A stretch of 64,000 nt of DNA from Clostridium merdae (lineage in GTDB: Bacteria > Bacillota > Clostridia > Oscillospirales > Acutalibacteraceae), in contig NZ_FXLN01000004.1 of assembly GCF_900176635.1 (NCBI RefSeq), positions 434,001 to 498,000 of the forward strand. The letters run 5' to 3'. Both the position numbers and the translations under genes were made by a program. Shown here piece after piece: positions 41,721 through 50,454 of this stretch; position 1 is the stretch's first letter; each line of letters opens with the position of its first letter. Below the pieces are notes generated by a model. The model saw nothing but the letters and a program-made list of their open reading frames with translations. It did not search any database and was not told the DNA's origin.

Positions 41721-41838
41721 CACCAAATTTCTATTGTTAAGGAGAACTCGTAAGCTAGTTTATGAGAATTCATTTTCCCTGTATCGGCACTTTTTCTGTT
41801 TCGTTACCATTCACAAAAGTTTCTTGAATTCTTCTATA

Positions 41839-41867
41839 TTGACAATACCAGAAAGAGATAATATAAT
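41839..41867 (+). promoter_or_regulatory. Perfect-consensus promoter for the LysR gene, with a dyad downstream
   Basis: TTGACA (41839-41844), 17 bases, TATAAT (41862-41867). Just downstream, CATATAAT (41874-41881) and ATTATATG (41891-41898) form an inverted repeat at the transcription start. This is a plausible autoregulatory site for the LysR protein. Confidence 0.75.
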
Positions 41868-41926
41868 CAAATACATATAATATAATAGAAATTATATGAA
41901 TCTATTTATAATGCAGGGAGAATGCC

Positions 41927-42901
41927 ATGTTCCAGACTTTGAAGTACGTTTATGAAATTTATAAAGAGGGAAGTTTTTCCCGTGCAGCAAAGAATTTGTA
42001 CATATCGCAGCCTTCTTTGAGTGCAACGATTAAAAAACTGGAGCAGGATATTGGTATCACTATTTTTGACAGAAGCACCACTCCAGTTCAATTAACCGAT
42101 GCAGGGAAGGTTTATATAGAAACGACTCGGCAGATACTGGAACTTCAAAAAAACTTGGAGTCTTATTTGCAGGATTATACAGATATGAAAACCGGAACGC
42201 TCATGTTGGCGGCTCCGCAGTTTTTCGCATCCTATTTTATGGCACCTCTCATATCAAGATTCGACAGCCTGTATCCAGGTATTCAGCTTCAGGTAAATGA
42301 GGCAAGCACACCGGAGCTTCAGCAAAAGCTATTGGATTCGGAAGTGGACCTGGTGATAGACAGTAGCTCATTTGACGACAAGCTTTTTCGAAGCTACCCG
42401 CTAAGAGAGGAGCAAATACTACTTGCCGTGCCAGAGCAATATGAAATTAATCGCCATTTAACAGAATACCGTATGACCGCGCGTGACGTATGCGAGGATG
42501 CCTATAAAAACCCGGATTGTAAGCCTGTAAATCCCATTATCTTTCGTGATTTCACGTTCTTACTGCTTCACAAAGGGCATAATATGAACACATTTGCCAA
42601 TGGTTTATTCGAGCAATATCACTTTACACCCAAGCGTACCTTGTATTTGGATCAGCTCATGACCTCATATAATTTGGTCAAGCAGCAGATTGGTATGGCA
42701 TTTGTGTCAGATACCGTAATCAAACGTACTTCTGGTGAGCCGGGAGCCTATTTATATAAGGTGCAAGCTCCAAATGTTTGCCGCCACATTTATATTGCGC
42801 ATAAAAAGAATCGATATATTAGCAAGGCAATGCGAGAGTTTATTCGTTTGTCCCAGCAGATATATCAGGAGAATCCTTATACAGCGCAACGATTTATCTG
42901 A
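41927..42901 (+). CDS. LysR-family transcriptional regulator
   Basis: A 324-residue regulator with an N-terminal helix-turn-helix ('GSFSRAAKNLYISQPSLSATIKKLEQDIG') and a two-lobed effector-binding domain (about 88-310, 'LMLAAPQFFASYFMAPLISRF'). No divergent or adjacent metabolic gene reveals its target; downstream lies a convergent YbjQ-type gene. ATG 41927 follows AGGGAGA. The effector is unknown. Confidence 0.88.
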   Translation: MFQTLKYVYEIYKEGSFSRAAKNLYISQPSLSATIKKLEQDIGITIFDRSTTPVQLTDAGKVYIETTRQILELQKNLESYLQDYTDMKTGTLMLAAPQFFASYFMAPLISRFDSLYPGIQLQVNEASTPELQQKLLDSEVDLVIDSSSFDDKLFRSYPLREEQILLAVPEQYEINRHLTEYRMTARDVCEDAYKNPDCKPVNPIIFRDFTFLLLHKGHNMNTFANGLFEQYHFTPKRTLYLDQLMTSYNLVKQQIGMAFVSDTVIKRTSGEPGAYLYKVQAPNVCRHIYIAHKKNRYISKAMREFIRLSQQIYQENPYTAQRFI

Positions 42902-42933
42902 TGATTTTCTATGTCTCATTTCATTTGCAAAAA

Positions 42934-42975
42934 GAGCCTTAGCAGCATAATTTGTGCGGCTAAGGCTTATTTTTT
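42934..42975. terminator. Terminator between convergent LysR and YbjQ-type genes
   Basis: AGCCTTAGC pairs with GCTAAGGCT over a 15-base loop. A-rich 5' side and a T-run (TTATTTTTTG) on the 3' side allow both directions. Confidence 0.8.
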
Positions 42976-42984
42976 GTTCGTTCA

Positions 42985-43305
42985 TTATTGAACGACTACT
43001 GCGGTACCAGAGGTGGTTACCATGAGCATGTTATTATCAGTTCCAAGTACTTCGTAATCGACATCTATTCCAATCACGGCGTTCGCACTCAAAGCAGCAG
43101 CACGGCTTTGTAGCTCCAGCATCGCTTTGTCGCGTGCTTCCATAAGCTCGCCCTCATAGGAAGAGGATCTTCCTCCAAAAAAGTTTGTAAGGCCTGCTGC
43201 AAAGTCTTTCATGAAATTAACGCCGGCAACAACTTCCCCAAAAACGATTTGCTTATACTCTACAATTCGTCTGCCTTCTATTGTATTGGTTGTAGTAAGA
43301 ATCAT
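42985..43305 (-). CDS. YbjQ/UPF0145-family protein
   Basis: A 106-residue protein with the heavy-metal-binding-like YbjQ fold: 'TTNTIEGRRIVEY', 'GEVVAG', 'EARDKAMLELQSRAAALSANAVIGIDVDYE'. Homologues form pentamers of unknown function. The start at 43305 gives the normal family length; the longer reading from 43350 adds 15 unrelated residues. Confidence 0.85.
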   Translation of the reverse strand: MILTTTNTIEGRRIVEYKQIVFGEVVAGVNFMKDFAAGLTNFFGGRSSSYEGELMEARDKAMLELQSRAAALSANAVIGIDVDYEVLGTDNNMLMVTTSGTAVVVQ

Positions 43306-43669
43306 TGGTATAACCAACCTTTCCATTTCCGTTTTTTTACAGGATAGCATAGATTATTTAAATAATTTATGCTCATTTTATTAATTTAATAATAATAAAG
43401 TTGGCAAGTTGTGTTCATATAGAAAAAAAGGAAGGGGAAGAACCCGAATGGTTCTTCCCCTATATTACGTTTGAATGGAGATTAATTTTACGTCCTGTCA
43501 TAGGCGGACTTACCAAGAGGTGCCAAGCGGATAACAACAATTTATACATTGTGTTTCAACGATAATTCACATCCGCCAGCACCAAAAAACAGAGTGTTTT
43601 ATGGCAAGGCTTCAGCAAAGTTTCGTTCTTCGCCTGAACTTCCTCGACAATAGCATGTGTCGTTAGCGG
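43306..43669. other. Intergenic region
   Basis: Holds the promoter side of the YbjQ-type gene and the terminator of the GNAT gene (43433-43461). No gene is supported between 43462 and 43669. Confidence 0.45.
43433..43461 (-). terminator. Terminator of the minus-strand GNAT gene
   Basis: A perfect 12-bp stem AGGGGAAGAACC/GGTTCTTCCCCT with a 5-base loop. On the minus strand it is followed by a run of T residues (plus strand A-run at 43422-43429). It is about 210 bases beyond the gene end. Confidence 0.8.
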
Positions 43670-43963
43670 CTATTTATTTCTGGAAATTTCTGAATCCAAA
43701 AGATTTGAATACTCGCTATTTTTTTCAAACCACGCAACGGCATAAGGGCAAGTGGCAATCGTTTTCTTCCCTTGCGCACGAATCTCATCTATGGCTGCTA
43801 ACATCAATTTACCCGCAATGCCTTGACCACGCAGAGAGTCATCTACAAACGTATGGTTAATATCTACCGTTGTTGTTGAAATGTTCGGGAATGTAATTTC
43901 AGCGATTAAATTGCCAGCTTTATCTTCTGCAAAAATGCGATTGGCCTCTTTTGTAAATTCCAT
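43670..43963 (-). CDS. YjdJ-like GNAT acetyltransferase
   Basis: A compact 97-residue single-domain acetyltransferase: 'AEITFPNISTTTVDINHTFVDDSLRGQGIAGKLM' with the acetyl-CoA loop 'RGQGIAGKL', and the conserved 'CPYAVAWFEKN'. The substrate is unknown. AAAGGAGG precedes ATG 43963; a longer frame upstream encodes an unlikely hydrophobic lead. It is preceded on the minus strand by gatB. Confidence 0.82.
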   Translation of the reverse strand: MEFTKEANRIFAEDKAGNLIAEITFPNISTTTVDINHTFVDDSLRGQGIAGKLMLAAIDEIRAQGKKTIATCPYAVAWFEKNSEYSNLLDSEISRNK

Positions 43964-44095
43964 AAAATATCCTCCTTTTATACTCAGCAATATTACTTTA
44001 GAAGAATAAAATTTTGGTTTCTCCCCGGCAAAGAAGCAAGGGAGAAACCGATAGAAAAAAATCAAAATAAAAATATTAGCCAAAGCTAGTGTAGT

Positions 44096-45514
44096 TTAGC
44101 CCTGCGAAATCAGCTCAATCAAGATTCGTTCTGCTTTGAGAGCATCTGCTCTGCCGCGGCTCGCCTTCATAACCATACCAAGTAACGCTTTAAGGGCTTT
44201 TTCCTTACCGGCACGGTAGTCTGCAACCGCATTGGGGTTCGCTGTAACGGCTTCTTCACAGAACTTTTTCAGGTCACCGGAATCTACTCCGCTCAAATCA
44301 CTTTCACTGAGGAAATCGGTAGCGGGTTTGCCACTGTCCAGCATTTTATCCAAAGTGGATTTCAGCAAATTCATACGGATTTTGCCGCTGTCGAGCAAAA
44401 GAACCAAATCCTTCAGGTAAGAAGCGGGGATAGATACCTCGAATTTCTCTTTCGCATCGTCATTGTCCATACGGCGGAAAATTTGACCGATAATGCAGTT
44501 TGCTACGGTCTTCGGATTTGCCACACCTTCGCTTGCTGCTTCAAAGAATTCCGCAATTGCACGGGATTTTGTAAGCTGCAAGGCGTCGGCTTCCGGCAGA
44601 CCAATTTGGTTGATATACCGGTCGCGCTTTACTTCCGGTAGCTCGGGCAGAGCATTGCGTATAGCGTCAACTTCTTCTTCTGTAACATGAATGGTAATCA
44701 AATCTGGCTCACGGAAGTAACGGTAATCATCTGCATCCTCTTTGCTTCTCATGCTGGAGGTGGTGCCGTCTGCTTCGTTGTAGCGCAGTGTCTCTTGTGT
44801 GATTCTTCCGCCACTCTCAATTACATCGATTTGACGAGTGTACTCATATTCAATCGCCTTTGTCATAAAGGTGATTGAGTTCATGTTTTTAATTTCTGTG
44901 CGCGTGCCATATTCTTCTTTACCGACCGGGCGAACAGAAATATTAACATCGCAACGCATGGAGCCTTCCTGCATCTTGCAGTCAGAAACTCCGATGAACT
45001 TCATAGCGAGCTGTAACTTTTCAACGTACTCACGAACTTCTTCGCTACTACGGAAGTCTGGCTCGGTAACAATTTCGATGAGTGGTACGCCGCCGCGGTT
45101 GTAGTCCACATAAGTGTTGCCACCTTGGTGAACCAACTTGCCGGCATCCTCTTCAATATGGATACGGTTAATGCGGATTCTGCGCCCATTGGAAAGGTCG
45201 ATATGACCGTTTTTGCAAAGAGGCATATCAAACTGCGAAATCTGGTATGCCTTGGGCAAATCTGGGTAGCAATAATTTTTACGGTCCATTTTGGAGATAA
45301 TGGAGATTTCGCAGTTTGTGGCTAGGCCAGCCATAATCGCGTACTCTACCACTCGCTTATTCAGCTTTGGCAGTGTTCCGGGAAACCCTACACAAACCGG
45401 GCAGCAGTGGGTGTTTGGGTCGCCGCCGAACTCCGTAGAGCAGCTGCAAAAGATTTTTGTATTTGTGGAAAGCTCCACGTGGGTTTCAAGACCCGATACT
45501 AATTCGTATTTCAT
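44096..45514 (-). CDS. gatB: Aspartyl/glutamyl-tRNA amidotransferase subunit B
   Basis: Subunit B (472 residues) of GatCAB, which converts misacylated Asp-tRNA(Asn) or Glu-tRNA(Gln) to the amide form. It binds tRNA and carries the kinase step. Motifs: 'GLETHVELST', the Cys cluster 'CSCS...CCPVCVGFPGTLP', and the C-terminal YqeY-like tail domain (about 325-470). It overlaps gatA by four bases. Confidence 0.96.
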   Translation of the reverse strand: MKYELVSGLETHVELSTNTKIFCSCSTEFGGDPNTHCCPVCVGFPGTLPKLNKRVVEYAIMAGLATNCEISIISKMDRKNYCYPDLPKAYQISQFDMPLCKNGHIDLSNGRRIRINRIHIEEDAGKLVHQGGNTYVDYNRGGVPLIEIVTEPDFRSSEEVREYVEKLQLAMKFIGVSDCKMQEGSMRCDVNISVRPVGKEEYGTRTEIKNMNSITFMTKAIEYEYTRQIDVIESGGRITQETLRYNEADGTTSSMRSKEDADDYRYFREPDLITIHVTEEEVDAIRNALPELPEVKRDRYINQIGLPEADALQLTKSRAIAEFFEAASEGVANPKTVANCIIGQIFRRMDNDDAKEKFEVSIPASYLKDLVLLLDSGKIRMNLLKSTLDKMLDSGKPATDFLSESDLSGVDSGDLKKFCEEAVTANPNAVADYRAGKEKALKALLGMVMKASRGRADALKAERILIELISQG

Positions 45515-46977
45515 AATTGCACCCCCATACTAGCTGCGCGGAATACATTCTCTCTGGTTGCCTGCTCAAACTGATAAGCGGCATTGAGAAGAGTAGACTC
45601 GCAGAAAGAATTACCAATAAGCTGTAAGCCAATGGGCAGTCCTTTTTGGTCAAACCCACAGGGGAGAGAGAGGGCAGGAATACCTGCAATGTTAATCGGC
45701 ACAGTGCAGATGTCCGTCAAATACGTTTCAACTGCATTTTGCTCTGCCTTACCGCGCTCAAAGGCAGTCATTGGCACGGTAGGAGCTGCAATGACATCGC
45801 AGCGTTCAAAAGCGGACTGAAATGCTTTCACCAAAACTCCGCGAAGGCTCTGCGCCTTTTTATAATACGCATCATAGTAACCAGCACTCAAAACATAGGT
45901 ACCAAGCAGAATGCGTCGTTTTACTTCTTTACCGAAGCCTTCACTCCGTGTTTTGGCAACCATTTCGTTTACATCATTGTAGTTGGAGGCTTTAAAACCG
46001 TAACGAATGCCGTCAAAGCGGCCTAGGTTTGAAGAAGCCTCTGCGCAGCTAAGAATGTAATATACCGGCAAAGCGTAAGTGAGCTGGGGAAGATCAATCT
46101 CTACCAATTCTGCACCAAGCTCGCGGTAAACCTGCATCGAGCGCTCGATTGCCTGGCGCACATCATCGCGAACACCATCAAAGTACTGCTTTGCAAAGCC
46201 AATTCTCATGCCTTTAATGTCTTTTTTCAAAGAATCGCAAGCCAATTCCTTTGCACCAAGGGAGGTAGAATCCATTCGGTCTTGTTTTGCTAAAGCATCG
46301 TATACCAGAGCGGCGTCCTCCACGTTTGTGGCGATAGGGCCTACCTGGTCAAAGCTAGAGGCATAGGCAACCACACCATAACGCGAAACGGCGCCATAGG
46401 TAGGCTTAAGCCCAACAATACCGCAAAAGCTGGCAGGCTGGCGAATGGACCCGCCCGTGTCGGAGCCAAGGCCATAAACCGCTAGGTTGCCTGCAACTGC
46501 GCTCGCAACACCACCCGAGCTGCCGCCTGCTACACAATTGGTGTTATGGGGATTCCAAGCGCCGCCATAAATGGAGGTTTCGTTCGAGGAGCCCATTGCA
46601 AATTCATCCATGTTTGATTTGCCAAGCAAAACAGCACCCCTACTGCGGAGCAAATGCCAAACCGTAGCATCAAAAACCGGGCGGTAGCCCTCCAATATTT
46701 TGGAGCCACAGGTGGTTTCAATTCCGGTGGTAGAAATATTATCTTTGAGGGTCATCGGAATGCCTTCAAGAACATCAATCTCTTCACCCCGCGCAATTTT
46801 TGCGTCAACCTCCTGCGCTGCCGCAAGAGCGGTTTCTGGGGTGAAGTGAACGTAGGCGTTAAGGGCGGGGTTGTCCGCTTCAATCGCCTGTATATAGGTT
46901 TTGGTCAACTCTTGGCAAGAAATTTCCTTTGCCTGCAAAGAGTGATGAAGTTTTTTAATTTTACCGTAATCTTTCAT
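45511..46977 (-). CDS. gatA: Aspartyl/glutamyl-tRNA amidotransferase subunit A
   Basis: Amidase-signature subunit (488 residues) that releases ammonia from glutamine for GatB. The catalytic Lys lies in 'GIPMTLKDN', and the Ser-cisSer pair in 'GGSSGGVASAVAG' and 'GSDTGGSIRQPA'. It lies between gatC (14 bases upstream) and gatB. Confidence 0.97.
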   Translation of the reverse strand: MKDYGKIKKLHHSLQAKEISCQELTKTYIQAIEADNPALNAYVHFTPETALAAAQEVDAKIARGEEIDVLEGIPMTLKDNISTTGIETTCGSKILEGYRPVFDATVWHLLRSRGAVLLGKSNMDEFAMGSSNETSIYGGAWNPHNTNCVAGGSSGGVASAVAGNLAVYGLGSDTGGSIRQPASFCGIVGLKPTYGAVSRYGVVAYASSFDQVGPIATNVEDAALVYDALAKQDRMDSTSLGAKELACDSLKKDIKGMRIGFAKQYFDGVRDDVRQAIERSMQVYRELGAELVEIDLPQLTYALPVYYILSCAEASSNLGRFDGIRYGFKASNYNDVNEMVAKTRSEGFGKEVKRRILLGTYVLSAGYYDAYYKKAQSLRGVLVKAFQSAFERCDVIAAPTVPMTAFERGKAEQNAVETYLTDICTVPINIAGIPALSLPCGFDQKGLPIGLQLIGNSFCESTLLNAAYQFEQATRENVFRAASMGVQL

Positions 46978-46991
46978 GGATTACACCCGCC

Positions 46992-47270
46992 TTATCCTCT
47001 TTTTTTCACCAAGAAGTAACCGTCCTCCTGGCTTTCCGCATTGCGCAGAATATCCTCTGAAGGAAGAGACGGTTCCACGACATCCTCCCGAAATACGTTT
47101 TCCAATTGATTGATGTGATCAAAGTCGGAGGACTCCACCGTGGCCTGATTAATGGTATTGGCGAAATTTATAATTTCATCCATATCTTTCGTAAAAGCCT
47201 CCAGCTCATCCTCGCGGATTTGGAGCTTGGCAAGCCGTGCAATTTTTAGTACATCCTCATGTGTGACCAA
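46992..47270 (-). CDS. gatC: Aspartyl/glutamyl-tRNA amidotransferase subunit C
   Basis: Small assembly subunit (92 residues): 'THEDVLKIARLAKLQIREDELEAFTKDMDEII' pattern and the C-terminal 'LREDVVEPS'-like stretch. The start is taken as TTG 47270, 9 bases after GGAGG; this gives the usual family start (VTHEDVLKIA), whereas the earlier in-frame GTG would add 13 unrelated residues. Confidence 0.9.
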   Translation of the reverse strand: MVTHEDVLKIARLAKLQIREDELEAFTKDMDEIINFANTINQATVESSDFDHINQLENVFREDVVEPSLPSEDILRNAESQEDGYFLVKKRG

Positions 47271-47297
47271 GCGGAAACGCCTCCTTGTAATTTTTAA

Positions 47298-47327
47298 CTC
47301 TCCTCTCACAAAAATGGGAGAGGAGAG
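47298..47327 (-). other. Stem-loop between aspS and gatC
   Basis: A perfect 10-bp inverted repeat CTCTCCTCTC/GAGAGGAGAG with a 10-base loop lies in the aspS-gatC gap. A/T-rich flanks are weak as terminator tails, so it may reduce rather than end read-through. Confidence 0.55.
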
Positions 47328-47339
47328 AAATTTTTAGAA

Positions 47340-49088
47340 TTATCTAATTTTAATATGAACTTCACGCAGCTGCTGCTCAGTAACCTCGGTAGGTGCGCCC
47401 AATAGCAAATCTTGTGCGTTGCTGTTCATGGGGAATGCAATAACCTCGCGAATGTTCTGCTGTTCAGTGAGCAGCATTACCATGCGGTCAACGCCAGGTG
47501 CCATGCCAGCATGTGGCGGTGCGCCATAGTGGAAGGCATTATAAAGCGAGCCGAATTTCTCGCGGATGTCTTCTTCCGTATAGCCTGCAATCTCAAATGC
47601 CTTTACCATAATTTCTGGGTCGTGGTTACGCACAGCACCAGAAGACAGCTCAACGCCATTGCAAACAATGTCGTACTGGTAAGCGAGAATCTCTTCGGGA
47701 TTCTTACTTTGCAGTGCTTCAAGGCCTCCCTGCGGCATAGAGAAGGGGTTGTGTGTGAAAATATATTTGCCAGTATCCTCATCGATTTCATACATGGGGA
47801 AGTCGACGATAAAGCACATTTCAAAACGAGATTCATCAATCAAATTCAGGCGTCTGCCAAGCTCGGTACGAATTTGACCCGCCAGCTTTGCGGCTGCTGC
47901 TTTTTCGTCTCCAATAAAGAAAATGACGTCGCCCGGAATTAATCCGGCTCGCGAAATAAGCTCTTTCAGCTTGTCATCGGGTAAAAATTTGGTGATGGGA
48001 CCCTTGTATTCACCCTCACCGATTACACTAATATAGCCAAGGCCCTTCATGCCAATTTCCGTAGCGAATTTCAGCATGTTCTCAAAAAAGCTCTTTGGTT
48101 GGGAGGTACAGCCCGGCACACGAATGGCACGGATGGTTTTGTTTTTGAAGGGCGCAAAGGTGGTATTATCGAAAATATCAGAAATATCGATAATTTCAAG
48201 AGGGTTTCTCAAATCGGGTTTATCGGTGCCGTATTTGAGCATGGATTCCTGAAAAGGAATGCGTACAAACGGTGCTTTGGAGACCTGCTTGTTCGAGAAC
48301 TTCGCAAATACTTCGGAAAGAACCTCTTCAGCAATCGAGAATACATCTTCCTGTGTAGCAAAAGCAAGCTCAAAGTCGAGCTGGTAGAACTCGCCGGGTG
48401 AACGGTCTGCTCTTGCATCTTCATCACGGAAGCAGGGGGCGATTTGGAAGTAACGGTCAAAGCCAGATACCATCAAAAGCTGCTTGAAAATCTGCGGAGC
48501 CTGCGGCAGAGCATAGAATTTACCATGATGCTTGCGGCTGGGAATCAAGTAGTCTCTTGCGCCTTCTGGAGAAGAAGTAGAGAGAATAGGGGTTTGAATC
48601 TCTAAAAAGCCCATTTCGGTCATTTTCTGGCGCAGAAAGGAAATCACCTGCGAGCGAAGCACGATATTATTGTGAACCTCCGGATTACGTAAATCCAGAA
48701 AGCGGTATTTTAGGCGAACGTCTTCCTTGGTTTCTGTGGAATTGGTAATCTCAAAGGGGAGGGGGTTCGTTACCTTGCCAAGCAAGGTAAGAGAATCTAC
48801 CTTAATTTCCACTGTACCAGTTGCCAGCTTGGAGTTTACGGTGTCTGCATCACGCAAAGTCACCTTACCCTCAACGCTGATGGTGCATTCACGCACTACG
48901 TTCTGCATCATGGCTTCGTCGTGTACCACAACCTGCACCACGCCGTAATGATCCCGCAAATCCAGAAACTGTACTCCGCCATGGTCGCGGATATTCTCAA
49001 CCCAGCCCGCCACGCGAATCGTCTGGTCAATATCGGTTTCACTCACCCTGCCGCACAGGCGGGTGTGATATTTGTTAGCGCAAATCAT
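47340..49088 (-). CDS. aspS: Aspartyl-tRNA synthetase
   Basis: Class II synthetase (582 residues) of bacterial type: N-terminal anticodon-binding OB fold ('VRVAGWVENIRDHGGVQFLDLRD'-like), class II motif 2 'CFRDEDARADRSPGEFYQLD', GAD insertion domain (about 300-400), and motif 3 'GVDRMVMLL'. Location upstream of gatCAB suggests a nondiscriminating enzyme whose Asp-tRNA(Asn) is repaired by GatCAB, but this cannot be proved from the sequence. An extended -10 promoter lies at 49140-49168. Confidence 0.96.
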   Translation of the reverse strand: MICANKYHTRLCGRVSETDIDQTIRVAGWVENIRDHGGVQFLDLRDHYGVVQVVVHDEAMMQNVVRECTISVEGKVTLRDADTVNSKLATGTVEIKVDSLTLLGKVTNPLPFEITNSTETKEDVRLKYRFLDLRNPEVHNNIVLRSQVISFLRQKMTEMGFLEIQTPILSTSSPEGARDYLIPSRKHHGKFYALPQAPQIFKQLLMVSGFDRYFQIAPCFRDEDARADRSPGEFYQLDFELAFATQEDVFSIAEEVLSEVFAKFSNKQVSKAPFVRIPFQESMLKYGTDKPDLRNPLEIIDISDIFDNTTFAPFKNKTIRAIRVPGCTSQPKSFFENMLKFATEIGMKGLGYISVIGEGEYKGPITKFLPDDKLKELISRAGLIPGDVIFFIGDEKAAAAKLAGQIRTELGRRLNLIDESRFEMCFIVDFPMYEIDEDTGKYIFTHNPFSMPQGGLEALQSKNPEEILAYQYDIVCNGVELSSGAVRNHDPEIMVKAFEIAGYTEEDIREKFGSLYNAFHYGAPPHAGMAPGVDRMVMLLTEQQNIREVIAFPMNSNAQDLLLGAPTEVTEQQLREVHIKIR

Positions 49089-49139
49089 ATCTTAATTAAT
49101 CCTTTCGTCTGCTCAGATTTCTGAAAACAATTACAAATA

Positions 49140-49168
49140 ATTATACCATCAAATGCAGGGGGTTTCAA
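49140..49168 (-). promoter_or_regulatory. Promoter of aspS-gatCAB
   Basis: Minus strand: TTGAAA (49168-49163), 17 bases, TATAAT (49145-49140), with TGG directly before the -10 (extended type). No T-box leader signature was found in the short leader. Confidence 0.78.
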
Positions 49169-49425
49169 CAAAAGCAGTGCATATTTTGCATAAAAAGCTT
49201 CCATATCTCGCAAATTTCACTGTATTTTGGTATTTATTATCATACAATATAATAGAATTTGTTCTTTGTACTCTTATTTGCCGTAAAAAACTGTTTGCAC
49301 TGTTAAAAGATAACTTGTTTTCCCCTATGATGGCAATTCGTCTACTAGAAAAGTTTTTCCCGTATCTTACCAAAAATCCATAAGAGAAAACGGAAAAATG
49401 CGAGCCTCTTCCCAGGTGCCGGGAA
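49169..49425. other. AT-rich gap between IclR and aspS
   Basis: No gene supported; a minus-strand open frame crossing it (49149-49556) overlaps the iclR-type gene and the aspS promoter and has no recognisable content. Confidence 0.4.
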
Positions 49426-50196
49426 TCACTTCCCGGAAAAACCCAATTCCTGAGAAAGGTCTCGCTTGGTTTGGAGAACATATTCTGAAAGCTCCTGTAT
49501 TCGTTCGTCGGACATACGAGATACCGGGGCAGAAATACTGAAGGCATTCGATGCACGTCCGTAAAAATCGGTTACACAGGCGGCAATACAGCGTACGCCT
49601 AGCTCGTTCTCTTCGTTATCAAGAGCGTAGCCTTGCTGCCGAATTTTCTCAATTTCGTGCATAAGGTGCTCAAAGGTTACAATCGTGTGTTCGGTATAGG
49701 GGAGAATTTCGCTTTGATTCCACACCTCTTGTATTTCGCTGTCCTTCATTTGAGCGAGTATCGCTTTGCCAACTCCAGTAGAGTACATTGGCTGGCGCAG
49801 CCCAATACGAGACACCATGCGGATGCTGTTCGCGTCTGATTCCACCTTATCCACATAAATAATATGGGAGTTTTCACGCTGTACAAAGTGAACCGTTTCA
49901 TGCGTCTGCCTCATAAGGCGTTCTAAAAACGGGCGCGCAACAGCAAGAATGTCGAGCTTAGAGAGCAGCATTCCTGCCAGCCCCAAAATTTTGTAGGTGG
50001 GCAGGTATTTACCCGATTCCTCCTCCTGACGTGCATATCCCATTAAAACAAGGGATTTGAGAAGGCGATGTACGGTGCTTTTATGAAGAGAAAGCCGTGT
50101 GCTCAGTTCCGTTAGCGTGACCGGGCCGCTCTGTACCAGAGCTTCCAGCAGTTCAAAAATACGCTCTGCCGACTGAACGGGATTAGATTGGGGCAT
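49426..50196 (-). CDS. IclR-family regulator (KdgR-like)
   Basis: A 256-residue regulator with an N-terminal winged helix ('VTLTELSTRLSLHKSTVHRLLKSL') and a C-terminal IclR effector domain (about 80-250, 'GAxLSKLDILAVARPFL', 'EENELGVRCIAACVTD'). It is divergent from the KDPG-aldolase/sugar-kinase genes and most likely represses them, with a keto-deoxy sugar acid as effector. Two ACTTAGTTC motifs flank the shared region, one at its own transcription start. GGAAAGGAAG precedes the ATG. Confidence 0.9.
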   Translation of the reverse strand: MPQSNPVQSAERIFELLEALVQSGPVTLTELSTRLSLHKSTVHRLLKSLVLMGYARQEEESGKYLPTYKILGLAGMLLSKLDILAVARPFLERLMRQTHETVHFVQRENSHIIYVDKVESDANSIRMVSRIGLRQPMYSTGVGKAILAQMKDSEIQEVWNQSEILPYTEHTIVTFEHLMHEIEKIRQQGYALDNEENELGVRCIAACVTDFYGRASNAFSISAPVSRMSDERIQELSEYVLQTKRDLSQELGFSGK

Positions 50197-50297
50197 ACAC
50201 CAATTTCTTCCTTTCCAAATTGGATGAATCTTAAAACCATAAGACAGGTAAAACCTGCAATAAAACCCATAGAAAAAACGCTGAAAAACAAATCGAC

Positions 50298-50308
50298 GGA
50301 CTTAGTTC
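50298..50308. promoter_or_regulatory. Candidate IclR operator, copy 1
   Basis: GGACTTAGTTC at the expected transcription start of the IclR gene; its ACTTAGTTC core recurs at 50410-50418. Suggests autoregulation. Confidence 0.5.
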
Positions 50309-50312
50309 TTTA

Positions 50313-50341
50313 ATAGTATCATAGTGAATCGGGAAAAACAA
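50313..50341 (-). promoter_or_regulatory. Promoter of the IclR gene
   Basis: Minus strand: TTGTTT (50341-50336), 17 bases, TACTAT (50318-50313), placing transcription start beside operator copy 1. Confidence 0.5.
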
Positions 50342-50362
50342 TTGGAAAGCTGTAAGATTCTA

Positions 50363-50390
50363 TTGACTTCACGTGGGGAAACAGTATAAT
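50363..50390 (+). promoter_or_regulatory. Promoter of the KDPG aldolase-kinase genes
   Basis: TTGACT (50363-50368), 16 bases, TATAAT (50385-50390). Operator copy 2 lies 16 bases downstream. Confidence 0.75.
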
Positions 50391-50405
50391 AAAAGTACAA
50401 AGAAA

Positions 50406-50420
50406 TGAAACTTAGTTCCA
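50406..50420. promoter_or_regulatory. Candidate IclR operator, copy 2
   Basis: TGAAAC-TTA-GTTCCA is a near palindrome (one mismatch) placed just after the promoter. It shares the ACTTAGTTC core with the copy at 50298. Position fits a repressor site for the divergent IclR protein. Confidence 0.55.
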
Positions 50421-50454
50421 CATTACGAAACAAATTAAGTAAGAGGTGCTGAAC

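Noticed and set aside
47412..47942. 176-codon plus-strand frame opposite aspS
   Set aside because: AspRS motifs on the minus strand are unambiguous.
49089..49200. T-box riboswitch upstream of aspS
   Set aside because: No AGGGTGG-type T-box sequence or specifier stem is visible, and the leader is only about 45 bases.
49149..49556. 135-codon minus-strand frame between aspS and the IclR gene
   Set aside because: It overlaps the end of the IclR gene and covers the aspS promoter; no recognisable content.
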